Source: Actinomycetospora sp. NBRC 106375 (GTDB lineage Bacteria; Actinomycetota; Actinomycetes; Mycobacteriales; Pseudonocardiaceae). From it: 64,000 nt of DNA. Every line of letters begins with the position of its first letter. Position 1 is the first letter of the stretch. Shown here piece by piece: positions 15,091-23,153 of the stretch. Under the pieces are notes generated by a model. The model was not told where the DNA came from, did not search any database, and saw only the letters and a list, made by a program, of their open reading frames with translations. Location of the stretch: assembly GCF_030269665.1 (NCBI RefSeq), contig NZ_BSTS01000001.1, positions 496,001-560,000 on the forward strand, given 5' to 3'. The translations under genes were made by a program, and so were the position numbers.

Positions 15091-15978
15091 GTGGCGGGAG
15101 AAGGCTTCACCGAGATCGAGTACTCGGTGGCCGACGGCATCGCGACGGTGGTGCTCGACCGGCCGGCGCGCATGAACGCGTTCACCGGGCGGATGTGCGA
15201 CGAGTTGGTCGCGGCCTGCGACGCGATCGACGCCGACGACGACGTGCGCGTGCTCGTGGTGACCGGCCGTGGCCGGGCGTTCTGCGCGGGCGCCGACCTC
15301 GGCGAGGGCGGCGGCACGTTCGACGACCGGGGCCGGGACCCCGCCGAGACGAAGGCCGCCCGCTACGGCGAGATCGGCGGGGTGGGCCGCGACCGGGGTG
15401 GCGTCGTGTCGCTGCGCCTCGCCGCCCTGCAGGTGCCCGTGATCGCCGCGGTCAACGGGCCGGCGGTGGGCGTCGGCGCGACGATGACGCTGCCGATGGA
15501 CGTGCGCGTCGCCGGGGCGTCCGCACGGTTCGGCTTCGTCTTCGCCCGGCGCGGGATCGTGCCCGAAGCGGCGTCGAGCTGGTTCCTGCCGCGGGTCGTG
15601 GGCATCTCGCGAGCGATGGAGTGGACGATGACCGGCCGGGTCTTCGGGGCGAAGGAGGCCCTCGAGGGCGGGCTGGTGTCGCGCGTCGTGCCCGACGAGG
15701 ACCTCCTCGACACCGCCTACGGCCTGGCCCGCGAGGTCGCCGAGAACACCTCGTCGGTGTCGGTGGCCGTCACCCGGCACATGCTGTGGTCGATGCTGTC
15801 GGCGTCCTCGCCCTGGGAGGCGCACGCCCTGGACTCGCGGGCCGTCGCGGAGCTCGGCCGCGACCGCGACGCCGCCGAGGGGGTCACCGCGTTCCTCGAG
15901 AAGCGGGCTCCGGCGTTCCCCCTGCGCCGCACCCGCGACCACACCGACCTGGTGCCGGAGTGGCCGGCGCGGCCCTGA
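15091..15978 (+). CDS. enoyl-CoA hydratase/isomerase family protein lacking one catalytic Glu
   Basis: A 295-residue crotonase-fold protein. The GTG start is chosen because GAGGAGG lies five bases before it; the frame is open a further 81 bases. The oxyanion segment RAFCAGADLGEG is present. The first catalytic glutamate of true hydratases is replaced (GVGATMTL instead of GGGxEL), while the second acid remains (GIVPEAASSW). This fits isomerase or other crotonase activities more than simple hydration. It converges with the MFS gene two bases after its stop. Confidence 0.8.
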   Translation: MAGEGFTEIEYSVADGIATVVLDRPARMNAFTGRMCDELVAACDAIDADDDVRVLVVTGRGRAFCAGADLGEGGGTFDDRGRDPAETKAARYGEIGGVGRDRGGVVSLRLAALQVPVIAAVNGPAVGVGATMTLPMDVRVAGASARFGFVFARRGIVPEAASSWFLPRVVGISRAMEWTMTGRVFGAKEALEGGLVSRVVPDEDLLDTAYGLAREVAENTSSVSVAVTRHMLWSMLSASSPWEAHALDSRAVAELGRDRDAAEGVTAFLEKRAPAFPLRRTRDHTDLVPEWPARP

Positions 15979-15979
15979 G

Positions 15980-17443
15980 CTACCCGGCGAGGGCGTCGAC
16001 CGCCTCGGGAGCGCGCCTGCTGCGCCGCGTGCGGACGATCGCCCATCCGGCGAGAGCGGTTGCCAGGGCCGTCAGCACCGCACCGGAGAGCGTCACGGCG
16101 TCGCGGAACTCCACGGTCTGCGCCGCGCTCCAGTCCGCCGTCGCGATCGAGCCGCTGAACAGCGCCGCGAGGACGGTGCCGGTGACGGCGAGGCCGACGC
16201 CGGAGGAGACCTCGGTCGAGGTGTCGACGAGCGCGGCGCCGATCGAGGTCCGGTCCTCGGGCAGGCCGCGCAGCACGTTCACCGCGGCGACGACGCCGGA
16301 GATGCGCAGCCCAGCGGCGACGAGCGCCAGGGCGGCGGCGATCGCGGGGTAGCCGAGGCCGCCGAGCAGCGTGTAGGCGGCGAGCCCGGCCACGATCGCC
16401 ACCGCACCGGACCACGCGGCCGCGTCGAAGCCGACGCGCTGGACGAACGGGTTCACGAACGGACCTGCGGCGATGAGGACCACGACCTGCGGCAGCATGC
16501 CCAGCGCCGCCGCCGCGGGCGACCAGCCGAGGTCGAGCTGCAGCTGGAGGGTCACCAGGTAGCCGAGCCCTGCCGTCGCCACCCCGGCCGCCGCCTTGTA
16601 GGCCAGGCCCCCGGACACCAGGGGGCGGGCGACGAGCGCGAGGTCGAGCAGCGGGTGGCGCGCCGAGCGCTCGCGCCGCACGAACGCGACCGCGGCGACG
16701 ACGGCGGCCGCGGCGGCCGTCCACGGCGCCCACGAGCCGGCGCCCTCCTCGACGAAGAGGGTGGGGGCGAGGAGGGCGAGCACGATCGTCGCGGTGCCGA
16801 GCACGGCGCCGGGCACCTCGACCGGGTCCCGGCGGAGGTCGGTGGGGTCGTCGGCGGCGATGCCGAGGCGGATGCCGAGGATCGCGAGCACCGCGATCGG
16901 CACGTTGACCAGCAGCAGGACCTGCCACGGGGCGACCGCGAGCACCAGGCCGCCCGCGGTCGGGCCGACGGCGAGCCCGACCAGGCCCACGGTCGAGATG
17001 AGGGTGGTCGCCCGCACCCGCAGGCCGTCGTCGGCGAACAGCCGGAACGCCAGCGCGATCGACCCCGGGGTCGTCATCGCCGCCGCGACGCCCATGAGCG
17101 CGCGGACGGCGATCAGCTCGGGCGCGGTCGTGACGAGCGCGGTCGCCAGGCTCGCCACGCCCAGCAGGACCAGGCCGACGATCATGACGCGGCGGCGTCC
17201 GTACCGGTCGGCGACGGCGCCGAACACGAGCATCGACCCGCCGAACACGACCCCGTACGCGCCGGTGACCCACTGCAGCGCGACCGTCGACGCCCCCAGC
17301 TCGCGCCCGATCGTGGGCAGCGCGACGGTGAGAATCGAGTTGTCGAGCATCTCGAACAGGAACACCGCGGACAGACCCGCGAGGGCGACCCACGCCTCGC
17401 GGAGGGAGGTGGGCGAGCGGCGGGAGTCGGTGGACACGAACAT
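15980..17443 (-). CDS. MFS transporter, DHA2-like drug exporter
   Basis: About 487 residues, the usual length for 14-helix DHA2 exporters. The motif DRYGRRRVMIVG sits after helix 2 and the antiporter-type segment VGPTAGGLVLAVAPWQVLLLVNVP is in helix 5. The ATG at 17443 is preferred over one ten codons upstream, because the upstream start would lie inside the operator region. It is divergent from a TetR gene with shared tandem operator sites, so it is probably induced by the compound it exports. The substrate is unknown. Confidence 0.85.
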   Translation of the reverse strand: MFVSTDSRRSPTSLREAWVALAGLSAVFLFEMLDNSILTVALPTIGRELGASTVALQWVTGAYGVVFGGSMLVFGAVADRYGRRRVMIVGLVLLGVASLATALVTTAPELIAVRALMGVAAAMTTPGSIALAFRLFADDGLRVRATTLISTVGLVGLAVGPTAGGLVLAVAPWQVLLLVNVPIAVLAILGIRLGIAADDPTDLRRDPVEVPGAVLGTATIVLALLAPTLFVEEGAGSWAPWTAAAAAVVAAVAFVRRERSARHPLLDLALVARPLVSGGLAYKAAAGVATAGLGYLVTLQLQLDLGWSPAAAALGMLPQVVVLIAAGPFVNPFVQRVGFDAAAWSGAVAIVAGLAAYTLLGGLGYPAIAAALALVAAGLRISGVVAAVNVLRGLPEDRTSIGAALVDTSTEVSSGVGLAVTGTVLAALFSGSIATADWSAAQTVEFRDAVTLSGAVLTALATALAGWAIVRTRRSRRAPEAVDALAG

Positions 17444-17466
17444 CGTTCTATGTGCGAACGACGTTC
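17438..17466. promoter_or_regulatory. tandem TetR operators GAAC-N3-GTTC
   Basis: Two copies of GAAC-N3-GTTC (17438-17448 and 17456-17466) are exactly 18 bp apart. The second extends to the perfect palindrome CGAACG-A-CGTTCG (17455-17467). One covers the exporter start codon; the other lies just upstream of the TetR -10 box. Confidence 0.65.
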
Positions 17467-17475
17467 GTGTCAAGC

Positions 17476-17481
17476 TAGAGT
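17476..17481 (+). promoter_or_regulatory. -10 box of leaderless tetR transcript
   Basis: TAGAGT, six bases before the GTG of the TetR gene and directly next to the tandem operator, so autorepression is likely. Confidence 0.45.
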
Positions 17482-17487
17482 GGTGCG

Positions 17488-18204
17488 GTGAACCCCCGAG
17501 AGCGGCGCGCGGCGCGCCACCAGGCGCCGCGCGAGGAGGCCGACGGCCGGCCGCGGCGCCGGACGGCCCCGATCACCGTCGAGCAGGTCGTGGACACCGC
17601 CCTGGGCGTCGTCGCCGCCGAGGGCTACGAGGCCCTCACCATGCGCCGGCTCGCCACCGCCCTCGACACGGGTCCGGCCTCGCTCTACGCCCACGTGGTC
17701 AACAAGGCCGACCTCGACGAGCTGCTCATCGGGCGGCTCTCCGCCGAGCTGGTGCTGCCCGAGCCCGACCCGGCGACGTGGCGGGACCAGATCCGGGGCG
17801 TGTGCGTCCAGCTGCGGGACCGCTTCCTGGCCTACCCCGGCGTCTCGCGCGCCGCGCTCGCCATGGCGCCGACCGACCTCGAGACCGCACGCGTCAGCGA
17901 GGGCATGCTCGCGATCCTCCTCGCGGGCGGCGTCCCGCCGCAGGACGCCGCCTGGGCCATCGACGCCCTGTTGCTCTACGTGGCGGGCTACTGCCTCGAG
18001 GCCGCGCTGGTGCGGCAGCGGGCGAGCACCGACGACGCCGTGTGGGTGGTCGACCGTGCGGAGCTCCAGCGGCGGCTGACCTCGCTGCCCGCCGACCGCT
18101 TCCCCCACACCGTCCGGCACGCCGCCGAGCTGACCGCCGGCGAGGGCCACGACCGCTTCGACTTCACGCTCGGCCTGATGATCGACGGGCTCGCCCGCCG
18201 CTGA
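17488..18204 (+). CDS. TetR/AcrR family repressor
   Basis: A 238-residue regulator. A basic N terminus is followed by a TetR helix-turn-helix (ITVEQVVDTALGVVAAEGYE, then MRRLATALDTGPASLYAHV). The C-terminal ligand domain resembles that of TetR-class repressors (TetR_C). Divergent orientation to the MFS exporter and the shared GAAC-N3-GTTC sites make it the likely local repressor of that exporter. The ligand is unknown. Confidence 0.85.
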   Translation: MNPRERRAARHQAPREEADGRPRRRTAPITVEQVVDTALGVVAAEGYEALTMRRLATALDTGPASLYAHVVNKADLDELLIGRLSAELVLPEPDPATWRDQIRGVCVQLRDRFLAYPGVSRAALAMAPTDLETARVSEGMLAILLAGGVPPQDAAWAIDALLLYVAGYCLEAALVRQRASTDDAVWVVDRAELQRRLTSLPADRFPHTVRHAAELTAGEGHDRFDFTLGLMIDGLARR

Positions 18205-18229
18205 CCGGGGCTGACCGGGGTCGCGAGGC

Positions 18230-18886
18230 TCAGGCGGGCAGCGGCGCCGGCATCTGCACGCTGTCGACCAGGTGGTTCAGCGCGGCGACGTCGCCGGTGA
18301 GCACCAGGGAGCCGTCCGCCTGCGCGTCCGCCGCCGGCAGCCCCATGTGCACGACCTGCGCGAGCGTGGTCGGCGAGCACCGCAGGGTCACGTCGGTCTC
18401 GCGGGTCTCGCCGCGCTCGATGTCCAGCTCGCCGTGGGCGAGGTGCACGCGGAACGGCTGCTCGTCGAGGACGAGCTGCAGCGTCACGTCGACGTCGGTC
18501 GCGCGCTCGGGCACGAAGAGGGTGCGCAGCGAGAGGATGAACGAGTCGACCTTGATGCTGTCCGAGGGCGGGAGCGCCCGCGCGGCCCACCGGCCGAGTG
18601 TCTGCAGCACCGGCTCGAGCTCCAGGCCCCACTCGGTGAGCTCGTAGACCGCCGAGGCCGCCGGCGGGGGCAGCCGCCGCCGCTGCAGGACGCCGGCGTC
18701 CTCGAGCTCGCGCAGGCGCTGCGAGAGGACGTTCGGGCTCGCGTGCGGGAGCCCGGCCCGCAGGTCGGTGAACCGCTTGGGTCCGAGCATCAGCTCGCGC
18801 ACCACGAGCAGCGCCCACCGCTCGCCCACGAGGTCGAGCGCGTGGGCGGCGCCGCAACCGTCGAAGTAGTCCCGTCGTGCAGCCAT
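18230..18886 (-). CDS. HxlR-family transcriptional regulator with SCP2-like C-terminal domain
   Basis: A 218-residue protein. Residues ~1-110 are an HxlR winged helix-turn-helix: DGCGAAHALDLVGERWALLV and FTDLRAGLPHASPNVLSQRL. The conserved Cys11 near the N terminus is the residue used for redox or electrophile sensing in some family members. Residues ~125-218 look like an SCP2/sterol-carrier fold (DGSLVLTGDVAALNHLVD), a combination common in actinobacteria. The ATG is leaderless, behind TAGGGT. Confidence 0.8.
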   Translation of the reverse strand: MAARRDYFDGCGAAHALDLVGERWALLVVRELMLGPKRFTDLRAGLPHASPNVLSQRLRELEDAGVLQRRRLPPPAASAVYELTEWGLELEPVLQTLGRWAARALPPSDSIKVDSFILSLRTLFVPERATDVDVTLQLVLDEQPFRVHLAHGELDIERGETRETDVTLRCSPTTLAQVVHMGLPAADAQADGSLVLTGDVAALNHLVDSVQMPAPLPA

Positions 18887-18892
18887 ACGGGT

Positions 18893-18898
18893 ACCCTA
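18893..18898 (-). promoter_or_regulatory. -10 box of leaderless hxlR-type transcript
   Basis: On the minus strand TAGGGT stands six bases before the ATG and overlaps the palindrome GGGTACCC (18889-18896), a plausible autoregulatory site. Confidence 0.4.
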
Positions 18899-18943
18899 CC
18901 ACCGGATACGACTACCGCCTCGGAAAGTTCGGTATTAGGACTC

Positions 18944-19612
18944 TCACGGTCCGTCGTCGGCGTCCACCACACCGTGACGCCACGCCCACGCGATGACCCG
19001 GGGACGGTCGGGCAGGCCGAGCTTGTCGAGCACCCGGCCGAGGTGGGTGTTCACCGTGGTCTCCCCCAGGTGCAGCCGGGCGGCCACCTCGGCGTTCGAC
19101 AGCCCGCGCGCCACCTCGGCGAGCACCTCGGCCTCGCGCGCCGTGAGCGCCGGGGGCGCGGCCGGGCGGGGGCGGCTGCGCGCCACGGCGGCGACCACCC
19201 GGGGCACCACGGACGGATCCAGCGCGCCCTGCCCGGCGGCGACCCGGCGCAGGGCGTCGAGCATGTCCTCCGGCGGCGCGGTCTTGAGCAGGAACCCGGC
19301 GACGCCGGCGCGCAGGGCCGCCTCGAGGGTCTCGTCCTCGTCGAACGTGGTCAGCACCAGCACCCGGGCCGGTGACCCGGCCTCGGTCAGGGCGTGCGCC
19401 GCCCCGATGCCGTCCAGCCCGGGCATCCGCACGTCCATCAGCACGACGTCGGCCCGCACGTCGAGGGCGGTCCGCACCGCGGCGCGCCCGTCGGCCGCCT
19501 CCCCCGCGACCACGACGTCGGGCTCGCCCTCGAGCAGCATCCGCAGGCCGGCACGCACGAGCGTCTCGTCGTCGGCGAGGACGACCCTGATGGCGCCGGC
19601 CGGGTCGGTCAC
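18944..19612 (-). CDS. NarL/LuxR-type response regulator
   Basis: A 222-residue two-component regulator. The receiver domain has the acidic pocket VVLADDE, phospho-acceptor Asp in VVLMDVRMPGLDG, Thr in VLTTFDEDE and Lys in FLLKTAPPEDM. The C terminus is a LuxR helix-turn-helix (TAREAEVLAEVARGLSNAEV, then TVNTHLGRVLDKLGL). The GTG start overlaps by four bases the ancestral stop of the upstream histidine kinase, so they form one translationally coupled pair. Target genes are unknown. Confidence 0.9.
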   Translation of the reverse strand: MTDPAGAIRVVLADDETLVRAGLRMLLEGEPDVVVAGEAADGRAAVRTALDVRADVVLMDVRMPGLDGIGAAHALTEAGSPARVLVLTTFDEDETLEAALRAGVAGFLLKTAPPEDMLDALRRVAAGQGALDPSVVPRVVAAVARSRPRPAAPPALTAREAEVLAEVARGLSNAEVAARLHLGETTVNTHLGRVLDKLGLPDRPRVIAWAWRHGVVDADDGP

Positions 19613-19616
19613 GAGA

Positions 19617-20777
19617 TCACCGCGGGCGTCGTCGTGGTCCGTGTCGCCGGGGCGAGCGGGAGCACCGCCTCCACGCGGTAGCCGCCGCCCTCGCGAGGAC
19701 CGGCCGTGAGCGTCCCGCCGAAGAGGGCGGCGCGCTCGCGCAGGTGCAGCAGGCCGTGGCCGCCGTGGGGATCGGCCGTGCCCGTCGCCCCTGTCCCCGG
19801 TCCAGGACGGTGATCGTCAGCGCCTCCCGGCGGTGGGTGAGCACGACCTCGGCTGCGGCGGTGTCCGCGTGGCGCAGCACGTTGGTCAGGGCCTCGGCGA
19901 CGATCCGGTACGCCGAGGTGTCCATCGCCGGCGCGAGCACCGCCGGCTCGCCGTCCTCGCGCACGGTGACGGCGAGGCCGACGCGGCCCAGCTCGTCGAC
20001 CAGGCCGGCGAGCCGGGACAGCGAGGGCGCCGGGTCGCGCGGATCGGGGTCGCCGGCGTCGGGGCGCAGCGCGCCGACGACCCGCCGCAGCTCGTCGACC
20101 GAGCGCCGTCCGAGCTCCTCGACCGCCCGCAGCGCCTCCCCCTCGGGGGTGTCCTGCAGCCGTCGGCGGAGCACGCCGACCTGCAGGGTCATGACGCTGA
20201 CCGTGTGCGCGACGGCGTCGTGGAGCTCGCGGGAGATGCGGGCGCGCTCCTCGACGACGGCCAGGCGCCCGGAGCGCTCCCGCTCGGCGGCCAGGGCGGC
20301 GGCGAGCTCACGCAGCTCGGCGCCGCGACGGGCCTGGCGGCGCAGCAGCCAGCCGACGAGCCAGGCGCCGCCCATCGTCACGGCGAAGAACAGGAACTCG
20401 AAGACCTCCTCGCCGGACGCGACGAGGGCACCCGAGCCGCTCAGCGCGGTGAGGGCGGCGCCGGGGGCGCTCCAGCGCGGCCGCAGCCGGCGGGCGGCGA
20501 GGCCGACGAGCACCATCATCACGATCAGCGTCGTCCCGCCGACGCCGGGACTCCCGGGGTCGAGCAGCAGCTGCACCGGGTAGGCGATCACCGCGACGAC
20601 GAGCCCGACCGCGGGCAGCAGCGGCGCGAGTGCGGCCCCGACGACCAGCAGCGCCAGCGGCAGGACGAACGACTGCGGCGGCGCGCCCCGGTACGTGAGG
20701 GCCTCGACCAGGCTCGCGGCGAGCACGAGCGCGGCGGCGACGAGACCGGCGAGGAGCCGGGACGGCACGGGGCCCAT
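19617..20777 (-). CDS. sensor histidine kinase with frameshifted ATP-binding end
   Basis: A NarX/DesK-type kinase: about four or five N-terminal helices (residues ~5-130), dimerisation segment ERARISRELHDAVAHTVSVM with His, and an ATPase domain (YRIVAEALTNVLRHAD, then LTITVLDRG). After LDRGQG the frame reads nonsense to a stop at 19617. In another frame the expected sequence continues: ATGTADPHGGHGLLHLRERA, then LFGGTLTAGPREGGGYRVEA, ending at 19609 with TGA overlapping the response-regulator GTG. One base, probably a G in the GGGG run near 19788-19792, is missing. The start is the ATG seven bases after TACCCT. Confidence 0.75.
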   Translation of the reverse strand: MGPVPSRLLAGLVAAALVLAASLVEALTYRGAPPQSFVLPLALLVVGAALAPLLPAVGLVVAVIAYPVQLLLDPGSPGVGGTTLIVMMVLVGLAARRLRPRWSAPGAALTALSGSGALVASGEEVFEFLFFAVTMGGAWLVGWLLRRQARRGAELRELAAALAAERERSGRLAVVEERARISRELHDAVAHTVSVMTLQVGVLRRRLQDTPEGEALRAVEELGRRSVDELRRVVGALRPDAGDPDPRDPAPSLSRLAGLVDELGRVGLAVTVREDGEPAVLAPAMDTSAYRIVAEALTNVLRHADTAAAEVVLTHRREALTITVLDRGQGRRARPIPTAATACCTCASAPPSSAGRSRPVLARAAATAWRRCSRSPRRHGPRRRPR

Positions 20778-20784
20778 CACGCGG

Positions 20785-20790
20785 AGGGTA
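20785..20790 (-). promoter_or_regulatory. -10 box of leaderless histidine kinase transcript
   Basis: TACCCT on the minus strand, seven bases before the ATG at 20777. Confidence 0.35.
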
Positions 20791-20946
20791 GGCGGCGCCG
20801 ATCCGCGCGGGGTCCTCCTGCGGGACGACCAGGGGTGGCCCTCGGGACGACGTGATCGAGCCGTGAACACGATGTGTGAGCGTAAGCCGCTCCCTACCGT
20901 TCTGCTCATCGCTCGAACAGCGCAACCAGGATCACGAGGAGCCACG

Positions 20947-21660
20947 ATGAGCACGACCTCCGCGCCCACCACCGCGATCGCCACTCCCACCGCCGCGCCC
21001 GCGACCGGCACCTCCCCGGTCCGCCTGGCCGCCGGCCTCGCCCTGATCGCGTTCCCGGTCCTGTTGGTCGCCGGCGTCGCCACGTCGCCACCCCAGGCCT
21101 CGGACGCCCCGGCGGACTACGTCGCGAGCCTGGGCACCGATCCCGGGCTGACGGCGCTGTCGGCGGGGCTGCTGCACTACTCGTGGGTGGCGTTCGCCCT
21201 GGGCGTGCTCGCGATCATCGGGCTGGTGCGGGGGCCCCGCGGGCGGGTGGTCGTGCCGCTGGCCGCGATCGTCACGTCGTTCTCCGCGATCCAGCTCTCC
21301 GGGCTCCTGCTCTCCGACTGGTTCACCGGCGCCGCCGCCCGCGCGATGCCGCTCGAGGCCGCCACCGCGCTGACCGAGGGCGTGTGGGCCGACCCCTGGG
21401 TGTCGACGTGGACGATCAGCGGCCGTGTCGTGGGCTTCGTCGGCATCCCGCTGGTGATCGCGGCTCTCGCCCGCGCCGGCGTCGTCAGCTGGTGGCTGCT
21501 GGGCGTCTCGGTGATCGGGTTCGCCGGCTTCGTCGTGCCTGGGACCTACGGCGTCCTCGCGGGGATGGCCGTCGCGACGGCGCCGATGATCGTGGTCGGC
21601 GTCCGACTGATCCAGCGCGCCGCGGCCCGCGTCCGCCGCGAGGAGCTCGCGGCCGCCTGA
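20947..21660 (+). CDS. integral membrane protein of unknown function
   Basis: A 237-residue protein with a Thr/Ala/Pro-rich N terminus and about six hydrophobic segments (for example LAAGLALIAFPVLLVAGVA, WVAFALGVLAIIGLVRG, LLGVSVIGFAGFVVPGTYGV). GAGGAG precedes the ATG. It is divergent from the two-component system and is a plausible target of it, by position only. No enzymatic motif is visible. Confidence 0.7.
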   Translation: MSTTSAPTTAIATPTAAPATGTSPVRLAAGLALIAFPVLLVAGVATSPPQASDAPADYVASLGTDPGLTALSAGLLHYSWVAFALGVLAIIGLVRGPRGRVVVPLAAIVTSFSAIQLSGLLLSDWFTGAAARAMPLEAATALTEGVWADPWVSTWTISGRVVGFVGIPLVIAALARAGVVSWWLLGVSVIGFAGFVVPGTYGVLAGMAVATAPMIVVGVRLIQRAAARVRREELAAA

Positions 21661-21677
21661 TGCGCGCCCCCGCGACG

Positions 21678-21726
21678 AACGAACGGCGCTCTCGCTGCTT
21701 CGCAAGCAGCGAGAGCGCCGTTCGTT
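21678..21726. terminator. long perfect hairpin, bidirectional terminator
   Basis: 23-bp arms with no mismatch and a CGC loop, placed between the stop of the membrane protein and the stop of the convergent VOC gene. Key arm sequence GGCGCTCTCGCTGCTT. Confidence 0.7.
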
Positions 21727-21781
21727 TCGGGAGGCGGGCGGCGGACGGGCGAGCGCACCCGTCCGAACAGGTCAGTGCGGG

Positions 21782-22183
21782 TCAGGTGCCGGGCGCGATG
21801 AAGAACTCGAGGGCGATGCCGTCGGGGTCGCGGAACGAGACGCCCGAGCCGTAGTGCGCCTTCTTGATGCCGCCGTGCTGGATGCCGAGCTCGTCGAGAC
21901 GGTCGCGCCACTTCTCGAGCTCCGCGGTGCCCCCGAGGGCGAAGCCGACGTGGTCGAGGCCCGTGCGGGTCTCCTGGAAGCGGTCCTTCGACTCGCGGCC
22001 CTGGTGGGTGTGCAGGCCGAAGAGCTGCCCGCCGTCCAGCGCGTAGACGGTGTGGTGGAACTCGCCGCCCTCCTCGTCCTCGTCGAGCACCGGCTCGGCG
22101 CCGAAGAGACGGCTGTACCACTCGGTGCTGCGCTGCAGGTCGGAGACGGTGATCGCGACGTGCTGCAGGCCGGGGAAGGCCAT
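21782..22183 (-). CDS. VOC family protein
   Basis: A 133-residue, single vicinal-oxygen-chelate module with the usual paired motifs: GLQHVAITVSDLQRSTEWYS at the start, LDHVGFAL in the middle, and a closing FRDPDGIALEFF. His at residue 8, a central His and the terminal Glu make a metal site likely. A lyase, epimerase or resistance role is possible; nothing nearby fixes the substrate. It lies downstream of an enoyl-CoA hydratase on the same strand. Confidence 0.75.
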   Translation of the reverse strand: MAFPGLQHVAITVSDLQRSTEWYSRLFGAEPVLDEDEEGGEFHHTVYALDGGQLFGLHTHQGRESKDRFQETRTGLDHVGFALGGTAELEKWRDRLDELGIQHGGIKKAHYGSGVSFRDPDGIALEFFIAPGT

Positions 22184-22244
22184 GGTGGCGGGCTCCTTTG
22201 CCTCGTGCTCGGGTGTGCTCGGGTGTGCTCGGCGGTGTTCGGGT

Positions 22245-23063
22245 CTAGCGGTGCTGCCAGTTCGGGGGGCGCTTGGCGAGGAAGGCGGACATGCCCTCCT
22301 GCGCGTCGCAGGTCATGGCGTTGGTCGCCATCGTCTCCCGCATCTCCTCGTAGGCCGCGTCCTCCGGCAGGTCGACCTGCCGGTAGAACGCCTCCTTGCC
22401 GATGCGCAGCGTGACCGCGCTGGCGTCGGCGACCTTGGCGGCCAGCGCGCGGACGCTCGCGTCCAGCTCGTCCGGCGCGACGACCTGGTTGACCAGGCCC
22501 CAGTCGGCGGCCGTGACGGCGTCGATCGTCTCGCCGGTGAGCAGCAGCTGCATGGCGCGCTTGCGGCCGATCGCGCGCGTGACCGCGACCATCGGGGTGG
22601 AGCAGAACAGGCCGATCTTCACGCCCGGGGTCCCGAAGACGGCGACGTCGGCGGCGACCGCGAGGTCGCAGGCGGCCACCAGCTGGCAGCCGGCCGCGAC
22701 CGCCACGCCCTGCACGGCGGCGATCACGGGCTGGGGCACCGCGTGCAGCGCGGACATGAGGTCGGTGCAGACGGCGAAGACCTCGCGCTCCTCCTCGAGC
22801 GTCCGGTCGACCATCTCGGAGAGGTCGTGCCCGGCAGAGAACGCCGGGCCCTCGGCGCGCAGGATGACGGCCCGGACACCGTCGCGCGCCGAGACCTCGC
22901 GCAGCGCGGCGGTCAGCTCGGTCATCGTCGCCACGGACAGCGCGTTGCGGCGCTTCGGGTTGTCGAGCGTCAGGACCGCGGTGGGGCCGTCGACCTCGAC
23001 GCGGACCGCGGACGGGCCGCTGCCGGCCTCGGAGGTGTCGGGGGTGGCCGTGCTCACGCTCAT
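22245..23063 (-). CDS. enoyl-CoA hydratase family protein, ECHDC3-like
   Basis: A 272-residue crotonase-fold protein. The segment KIGLFCSTPMVAVTRAIG resembles the GLFCSTPG signature of the ECHDC3 subgroup. Both hydratase glutamates are replaced (AAGCQLVAACD and FGTPGVKIGL), so it probably does not hydrate enoyl-CoA in the classical way; thioester hydrolysis or isomerisation are alternatives. The oxyanion segment AFSAGHDLSEM is present. Confidence 0.8.
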   Translation of the reverse strand: MSVSTATPDTSEAGSGPSAVRVEVDGPTAVLTLDNPKRRNALSVATMTELTAALREVSARDGVRAVILRAEGPAFSAGHDLSEMVDRTLEEEREVFAVCTDLMSALHAVPQPVIAAVQGVAVAAGCQLVAACDLAVAADVAVFGTPGVKIGLFCSTPMVAVTRAIGRKRAMQLLLTGETIDAVTAADWGLVNQVVAPDELDASVRALAAKVADASAVTLRIGKEAFYRQVDLPEDAAYEEMRETMATNAMTCDAQEGMSAFLAKRPPNWQHR

Positions 23064-23118
23064 GCGTCCACGTCTATCAGTCGTGAGCCCGCGGGACCAG
23101 CGCGGAGCGGGCCACCCG

Positions 23119-23140
23119 GCCCTGCCCGACCGGGCAGGGC
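23119..23140 (-). terminator. hairpin terminator
   Basis: GCCCTGCCCG / CGGGCAGGGC with a two-base loop, just downstream of the DUF4383 gene stop at 23154 on the minus strand. Confidence 0.55.
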
Positions 23141-23153
23141 GGCGGCGGCCCTG

